Shown here one piece after another: positions 23,252 to 34,552 of a stretch of 64,000 nt of DNA. Source of the DNA: Uloborus plumipes (lineage: Eukaryota > Arthropoda > Arachnida > Araneae > Uloboridae); NCBI GenBank assembly GCA_038373865.1, contig JAXGGA010003901.1:31762-95761 (forward strand), in the 5' to 3' direction. Position 1 is the first letter of the stretch. Every line of letters starts with the position of its first letter. A program made the translations under genes and the position numbers. Under the pieces are notes generated by a model. That model made no database searches, was not told the origin of the DNA, and saw only the letters and a program-made list of their open reading frames with translations.

Positions 23252-24015
23252 TCTCTACTAATAATAAAGCTGAAGGTGGGTCTGTCTTCCTTTCATTCTT
23301 TCTTTCTTTCCTTCATTCTGTTTGACTGTCTGTGATGCGTGTAGGGCCAAAACCGTTCTGTCGTTTTTCACAAAACTTGGCACAAAATTAGTTTGTAGTA
23401 TGGGGGTGTGCGCCTCGAAGCGTTTTTTCGAAGCTTCTATTTCGTTCTTTTTCTATTCGAATTCATAGTTCATTTTTCATACAAATTTGACAGAATGGAA
23501 GAAATATTTCATATACATTTTTGAATTTTATGTCATAGGAAAGCTTAAAATTTTCTGCTAAAAATCATATCAGTCTCTGCGAGTACTAGAAGAGCTGTAA
23601 TAATTGTTTTTAGAATCCCGGAATTCAAGGATTACCTTGAGCAAGCCAAACGATTTAAAGTGATTAACCACGAGAATAAAATCTGAAAATAAAGATGAAA
23701 GAAATTATTTTATCAACAGAAACTAACTTTTCATGTAGTTACCATGGTTACGTTTTAAAACCTTTTTTCGTTTTTTTTTCCCTTAATAATTTTAAAAATA
23801 TATTTGTTTTTGTAACAATCCAAGGCTAATGAAAATGAGTTAAATGAAATATTGTAACTGTTGAAAAAAAAATCTTCTAATTTTTCAGTTTTTAAGGAAT
23901 GAAAACTCTGTAAATCATTAAAATGTTGTATAAATTGCGGTATTGCAATGTTCTTTCTAAAATATTTTGTTTCGGAAAATGTATTATTTTGTTTAAAAAG
24001 GTAGGAAGGACAACT
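23252..24015 (+). mobile_element. Helitron, 5' end and body
   Basis: Starts A|TCTCTACTAATAATAAAGC at 23252, followed by GAAGGTGGGTCTGTC and TTC-rich repeats. It runs collinearly, in reverse orientation, with the minus-strand Helitrons at 26.4, 34.6 and 38.3 kb, through TTACCATGGTTACGTTTT and the GGTATTGCAATGTTC block. The 3' hairpin and CTAG are not seen, so the 3' end is lost or replaced by about 24.0 kb. Confidence 0.7.
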
Positions 24016-24434
24016 TATCAACTTGAAATTTTGAATTTCCAAAAAAAAAAAAATTCCGTGATACACCCTATGGGTAAATATTCTAAAAATATGACTGACT
24101 AGCAAAAATGTGAGGTTTTTCCTAGCTATTTCTGGAAACCTAAAAGTTAAATTTTAGCTCCAATACATTTTTTACTGATAGATTACTCCTTAAGAAGTCC
24201 ATTTTTGCACTTAAATAGTTATTTTTGCTTTCCACATAATTTGTACATTAAAAAAAAAATCATTGTTTTTACTAAAAAACTTGAAACTTCAAGGCAATCC
24301 CGGCAGATCTAAATATTTTTCAGTTTCAAAATAAATTTGTTTGGTAACTATGGGAATGTAGTGACAACTTTTTATCAACTTGATATTTTAAATTTCAAAA
24401 AAAAAAAAAAAAAAAATCGTGATACACCCTACTG
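24010..24434 (+). repeat. Direct repeat of about 65 bp, spaced 353 bp
   Basis: GACAACTT(..)ATCAACTTG, an A-tract, then CGTGATACACCCTA occurs at about 24010-24072 and 24363-24434. CGTGATACACCCTA resembles the inner end of a mariner-type TIR, so these may be two ends or two copies of one element. The boundaries are uncertain. Confidence 0.5.
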
Positions 24435-24784
24435 TACAACCTACAAATCTCAAGTGAGCTAGATATGCCCATTCTGCAGCAAATAAAGGAATCAAGTCGA
24501 AGATGGTTATGAAAGATATCCTTGGAAAATATCAACTTGGAAATGTTTTACTGCCAGGAAAAAAGAAAACAGAAAAATATTTATAAAAAGTGAATCAAAC
24601 TTCCTCCGTTTAACCTACAATTTTAATATCTATCACACTGGGGAATATTTTTGACTTTGAGTAATTAATTCCGGTGTTAAAGTGAAATGTGTTAAACTTT
24701 TTCTCCCAAGTTGAGAGAAAGCAAAGTGAAATATCATTTTAAAGAAGATATATGACTAACTAGGGAAGAAAGTGTATTGAAGTA

Positions 24785-26107
24785 GGGGAGACTGGGGACG
24801 GTTGTGACGCGGGGCGGTTGTGACAGTCGTCATATTAGCTAAACCATAATTAATACCTGGTTGAAGCAAAGAGAGAGAGAGTATCAGCATGTTTGTCTGA
24901 ATGTGTGTCAAAGCATTGCGGTAGCCATCGAGCGACATTAACGCTAGCAGAGGGGTTGGTTACTTTTTAACAGTCAAAAGTAAGTTTTTTTGTTCGATTT
25001 CTTTTAGTAATTCCTGTTGAATGGGTACAGATAGAGAAATGAAAGTTTTCTCTCCGTTAGTAGTGAACCTTAATAGTGAAATAGCAGTGATTACTTTTTA
25101 TGTATGCTATTTTGTATTGCCATGGTAATTGCTGTTTTCAAAAGTAGTGGGTTGGGGTCGCTTGTGACAAATTGCGTGGGGACGGTTGTGACACGAGTAA
25201 AACATGTTTTTATCATATTTGATGCCCATAAAACGCTTGGAGAAGACAGAAATAGGGCAGTGTGAACTAATGAAATATAAAGAAGCTTATAAAGAAGTGA
25301 AACTTTTTTTTTCGGACAGCTTTGGAAGTGTAACGTTAATCGTAAGTCTTTACTACGAAACATTCATTCTTAAGCGCGATGGAGCCAGCCGGCGCTGTCA
25401 CAATGAAAACAACGTGTGCATAGGTTATATTGCTCATAATAAAGTGCTTTTGAGCTTACATTTTCGCTGAAAGCAGATATGAGAGTAAAATGGCTACTGA
25501 GAAATGGTTCCGTTCATTTATGAATAGAAATGTTTCACGTCTGTTCGTATATCTCATGCAACTAGCCTTTCAAGAGTAACAAGCTTCAATGAAACAAATA
25601 ATGTGGAATCTTTCTTTGATACTTGAGAATTGTTATGAACAGACACGGTTATGACCCACAGGATGTGCATAATGTTGCTAAAACAGACGTTACGAAATTC
25701 CAAAAACCTGATATTTTTGTAAGACTTGGTATAAGGCTACTTCAACTGAACGAGACACATTGTTAAATGTTAAACTTTCCCAGATGAAGGTTATATGTTG
25801 AACTACGTTTAATATTATTTGAAATTAAAAGTGATCTAGACTGTTTTGCTGTATTTTTAAACTTGTCACAACCGACCCAAGCACTGTCACAACCACCCCT
25901 GGGGTGGGGTCGGTTATGACATTTATTCCTTTTTTGTTTATTTTGATCCTGTGAGTTAACTATTGTACTTAGGGAGAAAATTTTAGTGTTTATAAGCAGG
26001 CAAATAAACACTTTAACATAAAAACAACTTTAAACCAGCTCACAGGCGTTGCTAAGGGCTCTATGGGGGAGCAAATGAAAATTGTCACAACCGTACCCAG
26101 TCTCCCC
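24785..26107 (+). mobile_element. pogo/Tigger-like transposon, internally deleted, with GGTTGTGAC iterations
   Basis: The TIR GGGGAGACTGGG(G/T)ACGGTTG is present at both ends, inverted, and flanked by TA (24783-24784 and 26108-26109). GGTTGTGAC-type motifs lie within both TIRs and again at about 24811, 25154, 25178, 25644 and 25863-25920, in both orientations. The interior encodes a broken DDE_1-type transposase (separate entry). TA target duplication plus this protein family supports pogo/Tigger. At 1.3 kb it lacks the 3' half of a full transposase. Confidence 0.85.
25222..25770 (+). pseudogene. Broken pogo/Tigger (DDE_1, psq-HTH) transposase
   Basis: The N-terminus at 25222 reads MPIKRLEKTEIGQ then KYKEAYKEVK, like the start of the Pipsqueak-type helix-turn-helix of jerky/Tigger transposases. 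Further blocks in shifting frames match the family's order: EKWFRSFMNRN (about 25497), ATSLSRVTSFNET with ESFFD (about 25558), YDPQDVHNVAKTD (about 25648) and TSTERDTLLN (about 25737). In active relatives the third block reads NVDETG and supplies the first catalytic aspartate; here it is replaced. At least three frameshifts or stops separate the blocks, and nothing follows the fourth. It is an inactive fossil. Confidence 0.7.
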
Positions 26108-26417
26108 TATTTTGCAGATGCTTTGAAACACACTCTCTCAACTTTCAAAATTTCGTGAGAATATTCTCTTTGGATAGCTGTGGTTGGTGCACCAAAAAAA
26201 GTGGGTAATCAAATAACTGCAGGTGGGCGGGACGAGGTTAGGCCCTGAAGCTGATTTGTGTGTGGGGGGGGGGGATTCAAAATTTGGTTATAATATTAGC
26301 TTTTAACATCATCATTGAATTATGACTTTTAAAATATTTCAGACATGGCCTTGACAATCCGGACGTATGGTTGACGTAGACCACCCCAAATTTCAGTTCA
26401 GTCTCATTTTAGTTCTT

Positions 26418-27377
26418 TTAGCGGTACTCTCACGGCATTGACCGTGGTATAAAATTAAAAGTTCATTTGTTCAATAATTGATATAGCAGAAAGAATACTC
26501 TATTTTATTTATAATTCAACTATAATTCCTAAAAAGTATGATATAAAAATAAACCAAAAGAGAAAATAAGAACAATTTTGTTGCTTACAGAAACCAACAT
26601 CTCTTACCGAAGTTTAAAAGAAGAAGAAAGTTTTCTTTCCTAACTTCAAAAACAAAGTAATACATTTTCCCAAATGAAACACTTTAGAAAGAACGTTGCA
26701 ATATCGCAATTTATACGATAGTTTTATAATTTACCGAGTTTTAATTGCTTAAAAATTGAGAAAATAAAAACAGACGATTTTTTCCAACAGTTAAATAACT
26801 CATTTTACTAAAGCTAGGAGTTATGATTGCTACAAAAACAAATACATTTTGAAAATTATTGAGGGAAAAAGAACGAAACAAAAAAAAGGTATAAAAACGT
26901 AACCATGGTAACAACATGAAAATTTAATTTCCTTTGTGCTAAAATAATTCATTTCATCTTTATTTTCAAATTTTAGTCTCGAGCTCAACCATTTTAGAAT
27001 CGTTTGGCTTGCTTTGCTCAAGGTAAGCCTTGAATTTCCGGGATTCTAAAAACAATTATTACAGCTCTTCTAATGGTCCGTAGAAACTTCTAATTGATCT
27101 CATTTTTAGCAGAAATTTTTAAGCTTTCGAATGACATAAGACTTGAAAATGTGTATGAAATATTTCTTCCACATTTTATTGAATTTGTATGAAAAATGAT
27201 CTGAGAATTAGAATAGAAAAAGAACGAAATAGAATTTTCGACAAAACGCTTCGAGACGCACACACCCATGCTACGTACTAATTTTGTGCCAAATTTTAAG
27301 AAAATCGATCGAACGGTTTTGGTGCTAAGCGGGTCACAGACAGACAGACCCATCTTCAGCTTTATTAATAGTTGAGA
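26418..27377 (-). mobile_element. Non-autonomous Helitron
   Basis: Minus strand: 5' end A|TCTCAACTATTAATAAAGC at 27377, body with GGTCTGTCTGTCTGTGACCC, and 3' hairpin CACGG-tcaatg-CCGTG followed by CTAA near 26418. It is collinear with the Helitron at 38.3-40.0 kb but lacks that copy's two insertions. A 3' flanking T is not preserved. Length 960 bp with no coding capacity. Confidence 0.75.
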
Positions 27378-28055
27378 TGAAATAATAACACGAGAAATGC
27401 TTATTTACTTTGGAATTGTGAAAATTCACTTTTTCCTTTCGTGAACTAAATCAACTCGTCTCCGTCAAAACTAAATAGTTTTATCCCATTGAAAGTGAAC
27501 CAATCTTATAAACATTCTAAGAAGGCTCCACCTTATGTAAAAGTGGGGTAGCCCATTTTTAATGCAAAGCATAAAACTCGATTACAATTAATAAATTGTT
27601 TGAATAAAACATATATAAATACTGTCGGAGTAGAATTGAAGTAGATACTAAAGAGCAATTTCACGGTAACAGCCGTATAATTGTTGCAAAAAACACATTG
27701 TACAGTGTACAAAGACTCAAAATATGCCATACTCTTTAATTGAATGAACTTGATGAAGATCATGGACTCTACTTCTATGTAATGTAATTAACTTTTGTAG
27801 ATTTCCATAAACAATATTTAAATAATTTATTTTGCTCGGGACGTATCTCCTTTCATACGTCCATTACAGAACCAAAAAATATTATGTGCAAGGACCGATT
27901 AAGATATCGGGAGGCCATAGACCAAACACTTTTCCAGGTCACACATATACACCAACCTTACAATTTTAAGCAGGTTAAGACAATTTTAATAGAGTTTTTT
28001 TGGTTAAAAATATTTTAGCCAAAGTTTCCACCATTTGTAGCCATTTGGGGTTCTT
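27378..28055. other. Unannotated sequence
   Basis: No gene or defined repeat boundary was recognised. Confidence 0.4.
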
Positions 28056-28057
28056 TA

Positions 28058-28323
28058 CACTGTTAAAACTACAGATTGCACCCAATGCATCTTTATGGGT
28101 GGAACGTTGTAGCACCAGCGACACCCCCTGAAGGGTGACACTTGACTCCCTATGGAACCTTTGGCGTGCCATAAGGTACCTAGTGGGTGCCGCAGGGAGC
28201 CAAATGGAACCTCCAAGGGTGCCATAGGAAGTCAAGTGGCACCCTTTAGGAGTGCCGCTGGTGCTACAACGTTTTACCTATAAAGGTGCCTGGTGCCTTG
28301 TGCACCCGGTAGTTTTAACAGTG
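28058..28323. mobile_element. MITE of GGTGCC/GGCACC motifs, copy 2
   Basis: The TIR CACTGTTAAAACTAC is well paired with GTAGTTTTAACAGTG, flanked by TA on both sides (28056-28057 and 28324-28325). The interior is homologous to 14014-14343, including GTTGTAGCACCA and GGTGCTACAACGTTT near the two ends. It is packed with GGCACC or GGTGCC variants. Length 266 bp. Confidence 0.9.
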
Positions 28324-28639
28324 TAGAAATAAGGGGACCTAGGTCGAGGCCTAGTTGACTTATTCCGCACTCAGGCCATAATTATTTCAAGAATGTTTCT
28401 GGAAATGTTCAAAATTTACTCGCATCACCCAGAAGTAGAGTCCACGTTCTTCTTAAAATTCGTGCTACGAATCAAGAAACGAACATATTACGAGTCTTTG
28501 CAGGCTATTTTGTGCAACACATGACAAATTCATTAAAATGGAATTGCCCCAAAGAAAAGAGGCAATTGTGCCTGTAATGCCTTTTCTTGAGGCAGGTGAG
28601 ACCTCTGGAGCGGCCTTGCCAGCGGAAGACCTCACAAGT
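28324..28639. other. Unannotated sequence
   Basis: Nothing recognised in this stretch of about 315 bp. Confidence 0.4.
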
Positions 28640-28968
28640 CGCCCTATCGAAATCTAATCATCTGTGCCATTATCCTGTTACTGTTCTTCAGTAGGGTGGC
28701 AGAACCACCGCCGTCGCTGACAATGGCCGCGAATTTAAAGGGGTCCGAGAAGGAGGCTACGAATGGAACCCTTTGAGCCCCTACAATCCCCTTCACTTTC
28801 GCGCTTTCCGCGGCGCAGAGTCCGGGTGGGCAGTCATGATTTCTGCTTCGGTGGGTACTCGCGAGTCCGGAAATCCGGCCCGTTCGGAAATTGGAAAGGT
28901 GAGTGAGAGATGGCTGCGCGAGAAGAGGCTGACGGGTTATCCATGTTTGAACACTGTCCTGCACTGTG
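28640..28968. promoter_or_regulatory. CpG-rich island, possible promoter or exon
   Basis: About 330 bp far richer in G+C and CpG than the window, with clusters such as CCGCGGCGCAG and CTCGCGAGTCCGG. It contains an ATG in good context (GACAATGGCCGCG) whose frame is short, and a strong donor-like AAAGGTGAGT at about 28895. Open frames on both strands (28644-28964 minus, 28773-28976 plus) have no recognisable domain. It could be a first exon or promoter of an unseen gene. It ends exactly where a MITE begins. Confidence 0.35.
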
Positions 28969-29375
28969 CACTGTAAAAAATGAATTTTGTTTTTATACTA
29001 TAATACAGCTAATTTTATAGTAATATAAACTGTAAAAATTGTTAATTTTACAGTAATAAACTGTAAAATTGCTAATTTTACACTTATAAACTGTAAATTG
29101 CCAATTTTACAGTAAAAAACTGTAAAACTGTTAATTTTAGTTTATTACTGTGCATTTTACAGTTTTAAACTCGAACGTCTGCTGCCAGTATTATACTGTT
29201 GTTTTGACAGTATAATACAGCTAATTTTGTGGTGAACTGTAAAATTTGCTGTTTTACAGTAAGAAACTGCAGAATTGGTAGTTTTAGTTTATTACTGTGT
29301 ATTTTACAGTTTTAATCTGGAACCTCTGCTGCCATTATTATACTGTAAAAACAACGGTTTATTTTTTGCAATGTG
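28969..29375 (-). mobile_element. ACTGTAAAA-iterating element, copy B
   Basis: Begins CACTGTAAAAAATGAATTTT and ends in GGTTTATTTTTTGCAATGTG, the diverged inverse. Interior blocks are the reverse complement of copies A and C. More than ten ACTGTAAAA/TTTTACAGT motifs occur on both strands. Length about 407 bp with no coding capacity. Confidence 0.85.
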
Positions 29376-30632
29376 AGGAAATATTTTTGAGATCGATTTC
29401 TATAGAGTGCGAGAGAGATCAGGAATACTGCTGCCCTTTGCCCTAACTACTATAATAGCAAACTATTTTTAATCATCTCTGTGTGTGACACGTATAACGT
29501 TCACTGTTAAGAAACAATTTAAAAATGTTCATTACTTTAAAATGTAAGCTGCAGATACTCTTGATCTCTGCTCTTAATAGTCTGTAAAAAATTTCTTGAA
29601 GAATAGTCTAAGCAATTAGTAGGAGCTGCGGTCAGATAATAAGACGGTAGGTCAAGAATTAAAACATCGTGTAGAACGATGCATCGAAAAACAGCTTTTT
29701 TTTTTTTTTTGAACATTCAAAATGTTAAATTTTTTAAAAAGTTGCCTTTACAGGCCTAGATATACCACAAAATTTTTATTCAAACCAAAGCGTATTTAGG
29801 TCGAGTACAAGAGGCACGAGACCTAAAGTCTATGATTTTCTTCAAGAAATACATTTTTATTTAAATTAAGAAATTTATTTATTAACATTTTGAAAAGAAA
29901 TTCAAGTTGACTAATGAAAACGATAAAATTGAATATTATCATTTCAAAAAATGGTTACTATTTCGTTATATTTAGGTCTCCCACCCAAATTGTTTTCGCA
30001 GTATTTATTTTTGTTTTCCGCCTAAATGTCGACTTTTCATAGATTGGGCTTGAGAAAAGCAAAGAATTTTCCTGGAGATAATTTTATATCCAAGAAACAG
30101 ATCATTGCGTTAAAAACAAACAGTTAGTTATCGCGATGATGAAGATACACGAAGTTAAACTCAAGAAAAAAAAAACTAATTTCCACATGTAGTGTACCAG
30201 TTTTTCAAGGCTAAAACCAATTTTCACTACTATGATTGGATAAGAACGAAAAATCTATTGGTACTCATTTAAATATTTGAAAACTTATTAATATTGCTTT
30301 ACTTATTGATATATATTCCAAACATGGCGGAACGAGAGTTAGACATTTCAGTTTTCCGCCGAATCACGTTTCCAAAACAGCCCTTATCAGATTTCTATCA
30401 CCCAGTGTGAATGTCAAAAGCTAGATCTTTATCTCCCCCAACTTGTTCCGTTTGCAACCCTCACATAAGCCACAGAACCACACAGGGTACACCTGTGAAG
30501 GGATGTCATACTCCCCGGAAGGGGTGAATATGATTCCTTGGTTTACCTTCATTGGAAAGAAACAGAACATTATGACAAATTTAACACTAAAAATTGAAAT
30601 ACTCTCAAAATATTTGGAACATCGTCTTCTTA
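29376..30632. other. Unannotated sequence
   Basis: T tract at 29697. An open frame at 30443-30667 overlaps the next element and shows no domain. Confidence 0.4.
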
Positions 30633-31013
30633 CACTGCAAAAAATAAGTTTTATTTTTACAGTATAATACTAGCAGCCCAGGTTCCAATTTAAAACTAAA
30701 ATGCGCAGTAATAAACTATAAAACTAGCAATTTTAGTTTCTTACTGCAAAGTTCAAAATTTTACAGTTTATTGCGATAAAACTGAGCTGTATTATACTGT
30801 AAAAACAACAGTATAATACTGGCAGCATAAGTTCCAGTTTAAAACTGTAAAAATGCACGGTAATAAGCTGTTACATTAGCAATTTTACAATTTATTGCTC
30901 TAAAATTGCAATTTTTACAGTTTAGTACTACAAAGTTAGTAATTTTAGTTTATTTAAATTGAGTAAAATTAGCTGTATTGTACTGTAAAAACAACGTTCA
31001 TTTTTTACAATTT
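30633..31013 (+). mobile_element. ACTGTAAAA-iterating element, copy C
   Basis: Starts CACTGCAAAAAATAAGTTTT and ends near ACGTTCATTTTTTACA. It is collinear with copy A and lies only about 1.3 kb from copy B in opposite orientation. Confidence 0.85.
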
Positions 31014-31171
31014 AGAATATGAGAATATTGTTAGGAAATAACTTTTTATTATCTCTTCACAAATCTGAAACAATTCTCGGATAGAATACATGTTTTGTTG
31101 AAACAAAGTAAACATGCTCATAAAGTAAAAAATAGTAAAAGAAAGGAAGGAAAAAAGAAGAGAGGTGTATA

Positions 31172-31496
31172 CAGTAAACCGCATTAATCCGGAACCTAGT
31201 AAACCGAAATTCGTTCAATCCGGAAAGCCATCTTTGTACATTCTGTTTTCGCAGAAGGTGAGTTAGCGTAATAATGTATTTTTGTAGGCTGTACTTTGTA
31301 TTTTTGTAACATATTTTTGTATTTTTTTCCTATACAGTTCTATCATTCATTCTCTTGAATTCAAAATACAATTTTTACTGTATGCAGTAGTTTTTTCATG
31401 AGTTCATGCACCTTGGCCGAATTTATGTAGGTTATTTTGCTTCATCGCTACTTTCATTAGTGCGCCCTACTAGTCCGCATTAATAAGGTGCTACTG
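31172..31496. mobile_element. pogo/Tigger-type MITE, copy 1
   Basis: The left end TA|CAGTAAACCGCATTAATCC pairs imperfectly with the right end CCGCATTAATAAGGTGCTACTG. Internal blocks such as GTATTTTTGTAGGC and TTACTG match the copy at 50.78 kb. Length 325 bp, non-coding. Confidence 0.75.
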
Positions 31497-31551
31497 TTGA
31501 AAAGAAAATAGAGGAAAAAAAATTGAAAAAAAAAATTTTTTTTTTCAATAC

Positions 31552-31748
31552 TATGTGCAAATCCAGCTGCTGGTGCAGGAGGGGTCATTTTCAGAACGGG
31601 AGGTGGTTAAAGTACAATTTTGTACGAAGACGGGGAGCATTTGACAATGTTTTCGAAATATGCCGAAAAAAAATGCAATTTTAGGATATAATTTGTCGTG
31701 TAAGGGAGGGGTCATGACCCCCACAACCCCCTTCTGGATCCGCGCTTG
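31552..31748. mobile_element. Short non-autonomous hAT element
   Basis: Perfect 8-bp duplication TTCAATAC at 31544-31551 and 31749-31756. The ends TATGTGCAAATCCAG and CTGGATCCGCGCTTG pair imperfectly, with GAGGGGTCAT repeated inside. Length 197 bp. Confidence 0.8.
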
Positions 31749-31756
31749 TTCAATAC

Positions 31757-32922
31757 ATGCAAGTGAGAATGAAACAATTGCAGCCTTAGCAGCATACTTT
31801 TAGCTCATATATTTCGGCAATCAGCGAGTAGACAGACTAATTTCTTAACAAAGGCAGATAAAAAATTAAAAAAATACTGTAAGTTCTTGATGATGTCGAG
31901 TTAAAATAATAATAATGACTACAATAATGACAATAATAATCCGGAGCTTTTTTTTAAAGAAATATTTTACAAAAGCGTTATTTATTGACTACATTCCTTG
32001 TTTCTAGCGTCCCTGACTCTAGTTGTTTCAAGTGATAATCACTCTTCGCTAATATATTCGTAATTTGAACTCGCACAAAGATACCTCACATCAGTCCGAG
32101 TCACAAGTACGACGCCTTTTGAGCACGAATATAAAATTAACCTCGCAAATGGGAAGATTGCTCATGAAAACGGAACGCGTCATAAAAACACCTCTGTTAA
32201 TCTAAAATGGCAGAGCCGTGTCATAAATTTCTCAGCATCGGCGTATTAATATGTATTCCATCCTCCTCTCCTCCTCCCGGTAAGATTTTAATGTTTTTAT
32301 CACTGCTATGAATTTATTAGAACATAGGGCCATTTTTTCTTTCCCAATTTGTGTTGGGGAATCGGTCGTGACCAGAACCACACCCATTGGAGGAGAAAAA
32401 AAAAATCTTAATGTCTTGACCTACAGTCTTATGAAGCCTGTCTTCCCTACAGGGAAGATGGAAGAAAAATGGCTAAATCTATTAAGAATGCTCGCGTACA
32501 ACACATCGAGGATCGTTCGAATTTCGCCATCTTAATGAGCTTTAGGAACCTGATAGTCTTGATAGCAGCGTTGTGTTATGTTTGGATATTTTAACTTTTT
32601 TTTTACAAGATGCTATTTATTCCCAATCGGGAGATGATTAATTTTGCCTGTGCAGTTTGCAGTGCCTGGGGTAGGCGGCAATGAGCTTTTGATTGCAATG
32701 AAGTTGTTAGAGCTTCTGTGATACTCTTTATAAGGGCTCGACAAGAAATTTCATTAGGAACACAATGAAGGTTTACATGGTTTGGGATGAATATATTATG
32801 ATGTAAGTTTCATGTCTTTGTACTGTCTTTCTTAGGATAATGATGGGATATAGTCATATCACGTACTATTTATTTAAAACAAGAGCACATGAAAATTATA
32901 TACATGCAGGATAACTATTGTA
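31757..32922. other. Unannotated sequence
   Basis: A short AATAATAATGA simple repeat lies at about 31905-31940. No gene was recognised; the open frame at 32308-32535 has no domain. Confidence 0.4.
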
Positions 32923-34450
32923 CACTGCGATGCAAAAGTTTAGACAAAATGCAAATATGTGAATAAAAAGAAAACTATTCAACGAAATGCTTTCAAATTT
33001 CTACTGCAGGTACACAATATGGTCCCAAATACGTGTCTGGAGTTCTTATAACTATAACTGGAATCAAATTTTGGATATTACAAACGACATTTTTTTACAT
33101 TGTTGCAAAAGTTTAGACAATAGTCAGATTTTATGCAAATATCCCTTGAAATGTGATTGGTGGAGGAAATGCGGGACTGTATTATTCATTTATAAAGTAC
33201 AGAGATTGCTGAATAAATAATCAAAATCTCGAAAGCTCTTTAGTTCTCGTGTAAAGAAGATGAGAAAGTTTGGAAGCCGAAATTTGAAAATGAACCTACT
33301 TTATTAATTTTTTGTCTTTTAAATCGGCTCTAGTATGGTAGTACATTGTTTTTTACTTTGTGGAGAGCAAATTCAGACATGCGTATGGATCAAAAAGTCC
33401 AAGAAAAATTATATTTCTTAAGGATGAAGGAATTGAAAAAACGACTCAGACTGACAATTCGCCCCTTTATCCTATAAAACTTCAACTTGGGTCAAAAACA
33501 GCACGTGACAGCATAAGTCGGTGAACAACTGAATCGGACTGCATAGAAAAAACAAAGAATTGTGCTTAAACCTTTTCATACAGAGTGTCCCAAATAAGCC
33601 AGAGTTTATTGGTAAAAGCAGCACAGCATATGATCATTGGATATTTCTCAAGCCCCGCGAAAAGAATTATAATCCATCTAGGCCATCCCAATTTTAATAA
33701 TTTTTATCAAAGAAAGTACCATTCATATTTTTGTCACGATGATTCATATGCTGTTTTTCACATTAAAATCTGGCTTATTTGGGACACTCTGTCCGAAAAG
33801 GCTCAGGCACAATTCTTTGGTTTTTTTTATGCATTCCGATTCAGTTGTTCATCTACTTATGCTGTCACGTGCTGTTTTTGACCCAAGTTGAAGTTTTGTA
33901 GGATTAAGGGGCAAATCGTCAGTCTCAACCGTTTTTTTAATTCCTTCACCCGTAAGAAATCTCATTTTTCTTGGACTTTTTGATCGATACGCATGTCTGA
34001 ATTTGCTCTCCACAAACTAAAAAATAATGTACTACCATATTAGAGCCGATTTAAAAGACAAAAAAATAATAAAGTAGGTTCATTTTCAAATTTCGGCTTC
34101 CAAACTTTCTCATCTTCTTTACACGAGAACTAAAGAGCTTTCGAGATTTTGATTATTTATTCAGCAATCTCTGCACTTTATAAATGAATAATACAGTCCC
34201 GCATTTCCTCCACCAATCACATTTCAAGGGACATTTGCATAAAATCTGACTATTGTCTAAACTTTTGCAACAATGTAAAAAAATGTCTTTTGTAATATCC
34301 AAAATTTGATTCCAGTTATAGTTATAAGAACTCCAGACATGTATTTGGGACCATATTGTGTACCTGCAGTAGAAATTTGAAAGCATTTCGTTGAATAGTT
34401 TTCTTTTTATTCACATATTTGCATTTTGTCTAAACTTTTGCATCGCAGTG
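32923..34450. mobile_element. Fold-back Tc1/mariner-type element with IR/DR-like ends
   Basis: The TIR CACTGCGATGCAAAAGTTTA starts at 32923 and ends, inverted, at 34450, with TA outside both ends. The arms are about 675 bp each (to about 33600, and from about 33770) and very similar by eye. The same 77-codon frame therefore appears on both strands (32987-33220 plus, 34153-34386 minus). The motif TGCAAAAGTTTAGACAA recurs inside each arm about 175 bp from the terminus, like the direct repeats of IR/DR Tc1 transposons. A central 170 bp holds a further AGTGTCCCAAATAAGCCAG inverted pair. No transposase is present. Confidence 0.9.
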
Positions 34451-34552
34451 TATTAATACATCATCGAACGAGAAGGGACTAGTAACAACAAAGCAAAAAT
34501 AGAAGAAATTAAAAGTACAGCTTTGGGTATTAAATAAACGAAATAAATAAAG

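Noticed and set aside
32987..33220. 77-codon frame duplicated on both strands (also 34153-34386)
   Set aside because: It is the arm of the palindromic element; no similarity to a known protein and no start context. Kept only as part of that element.
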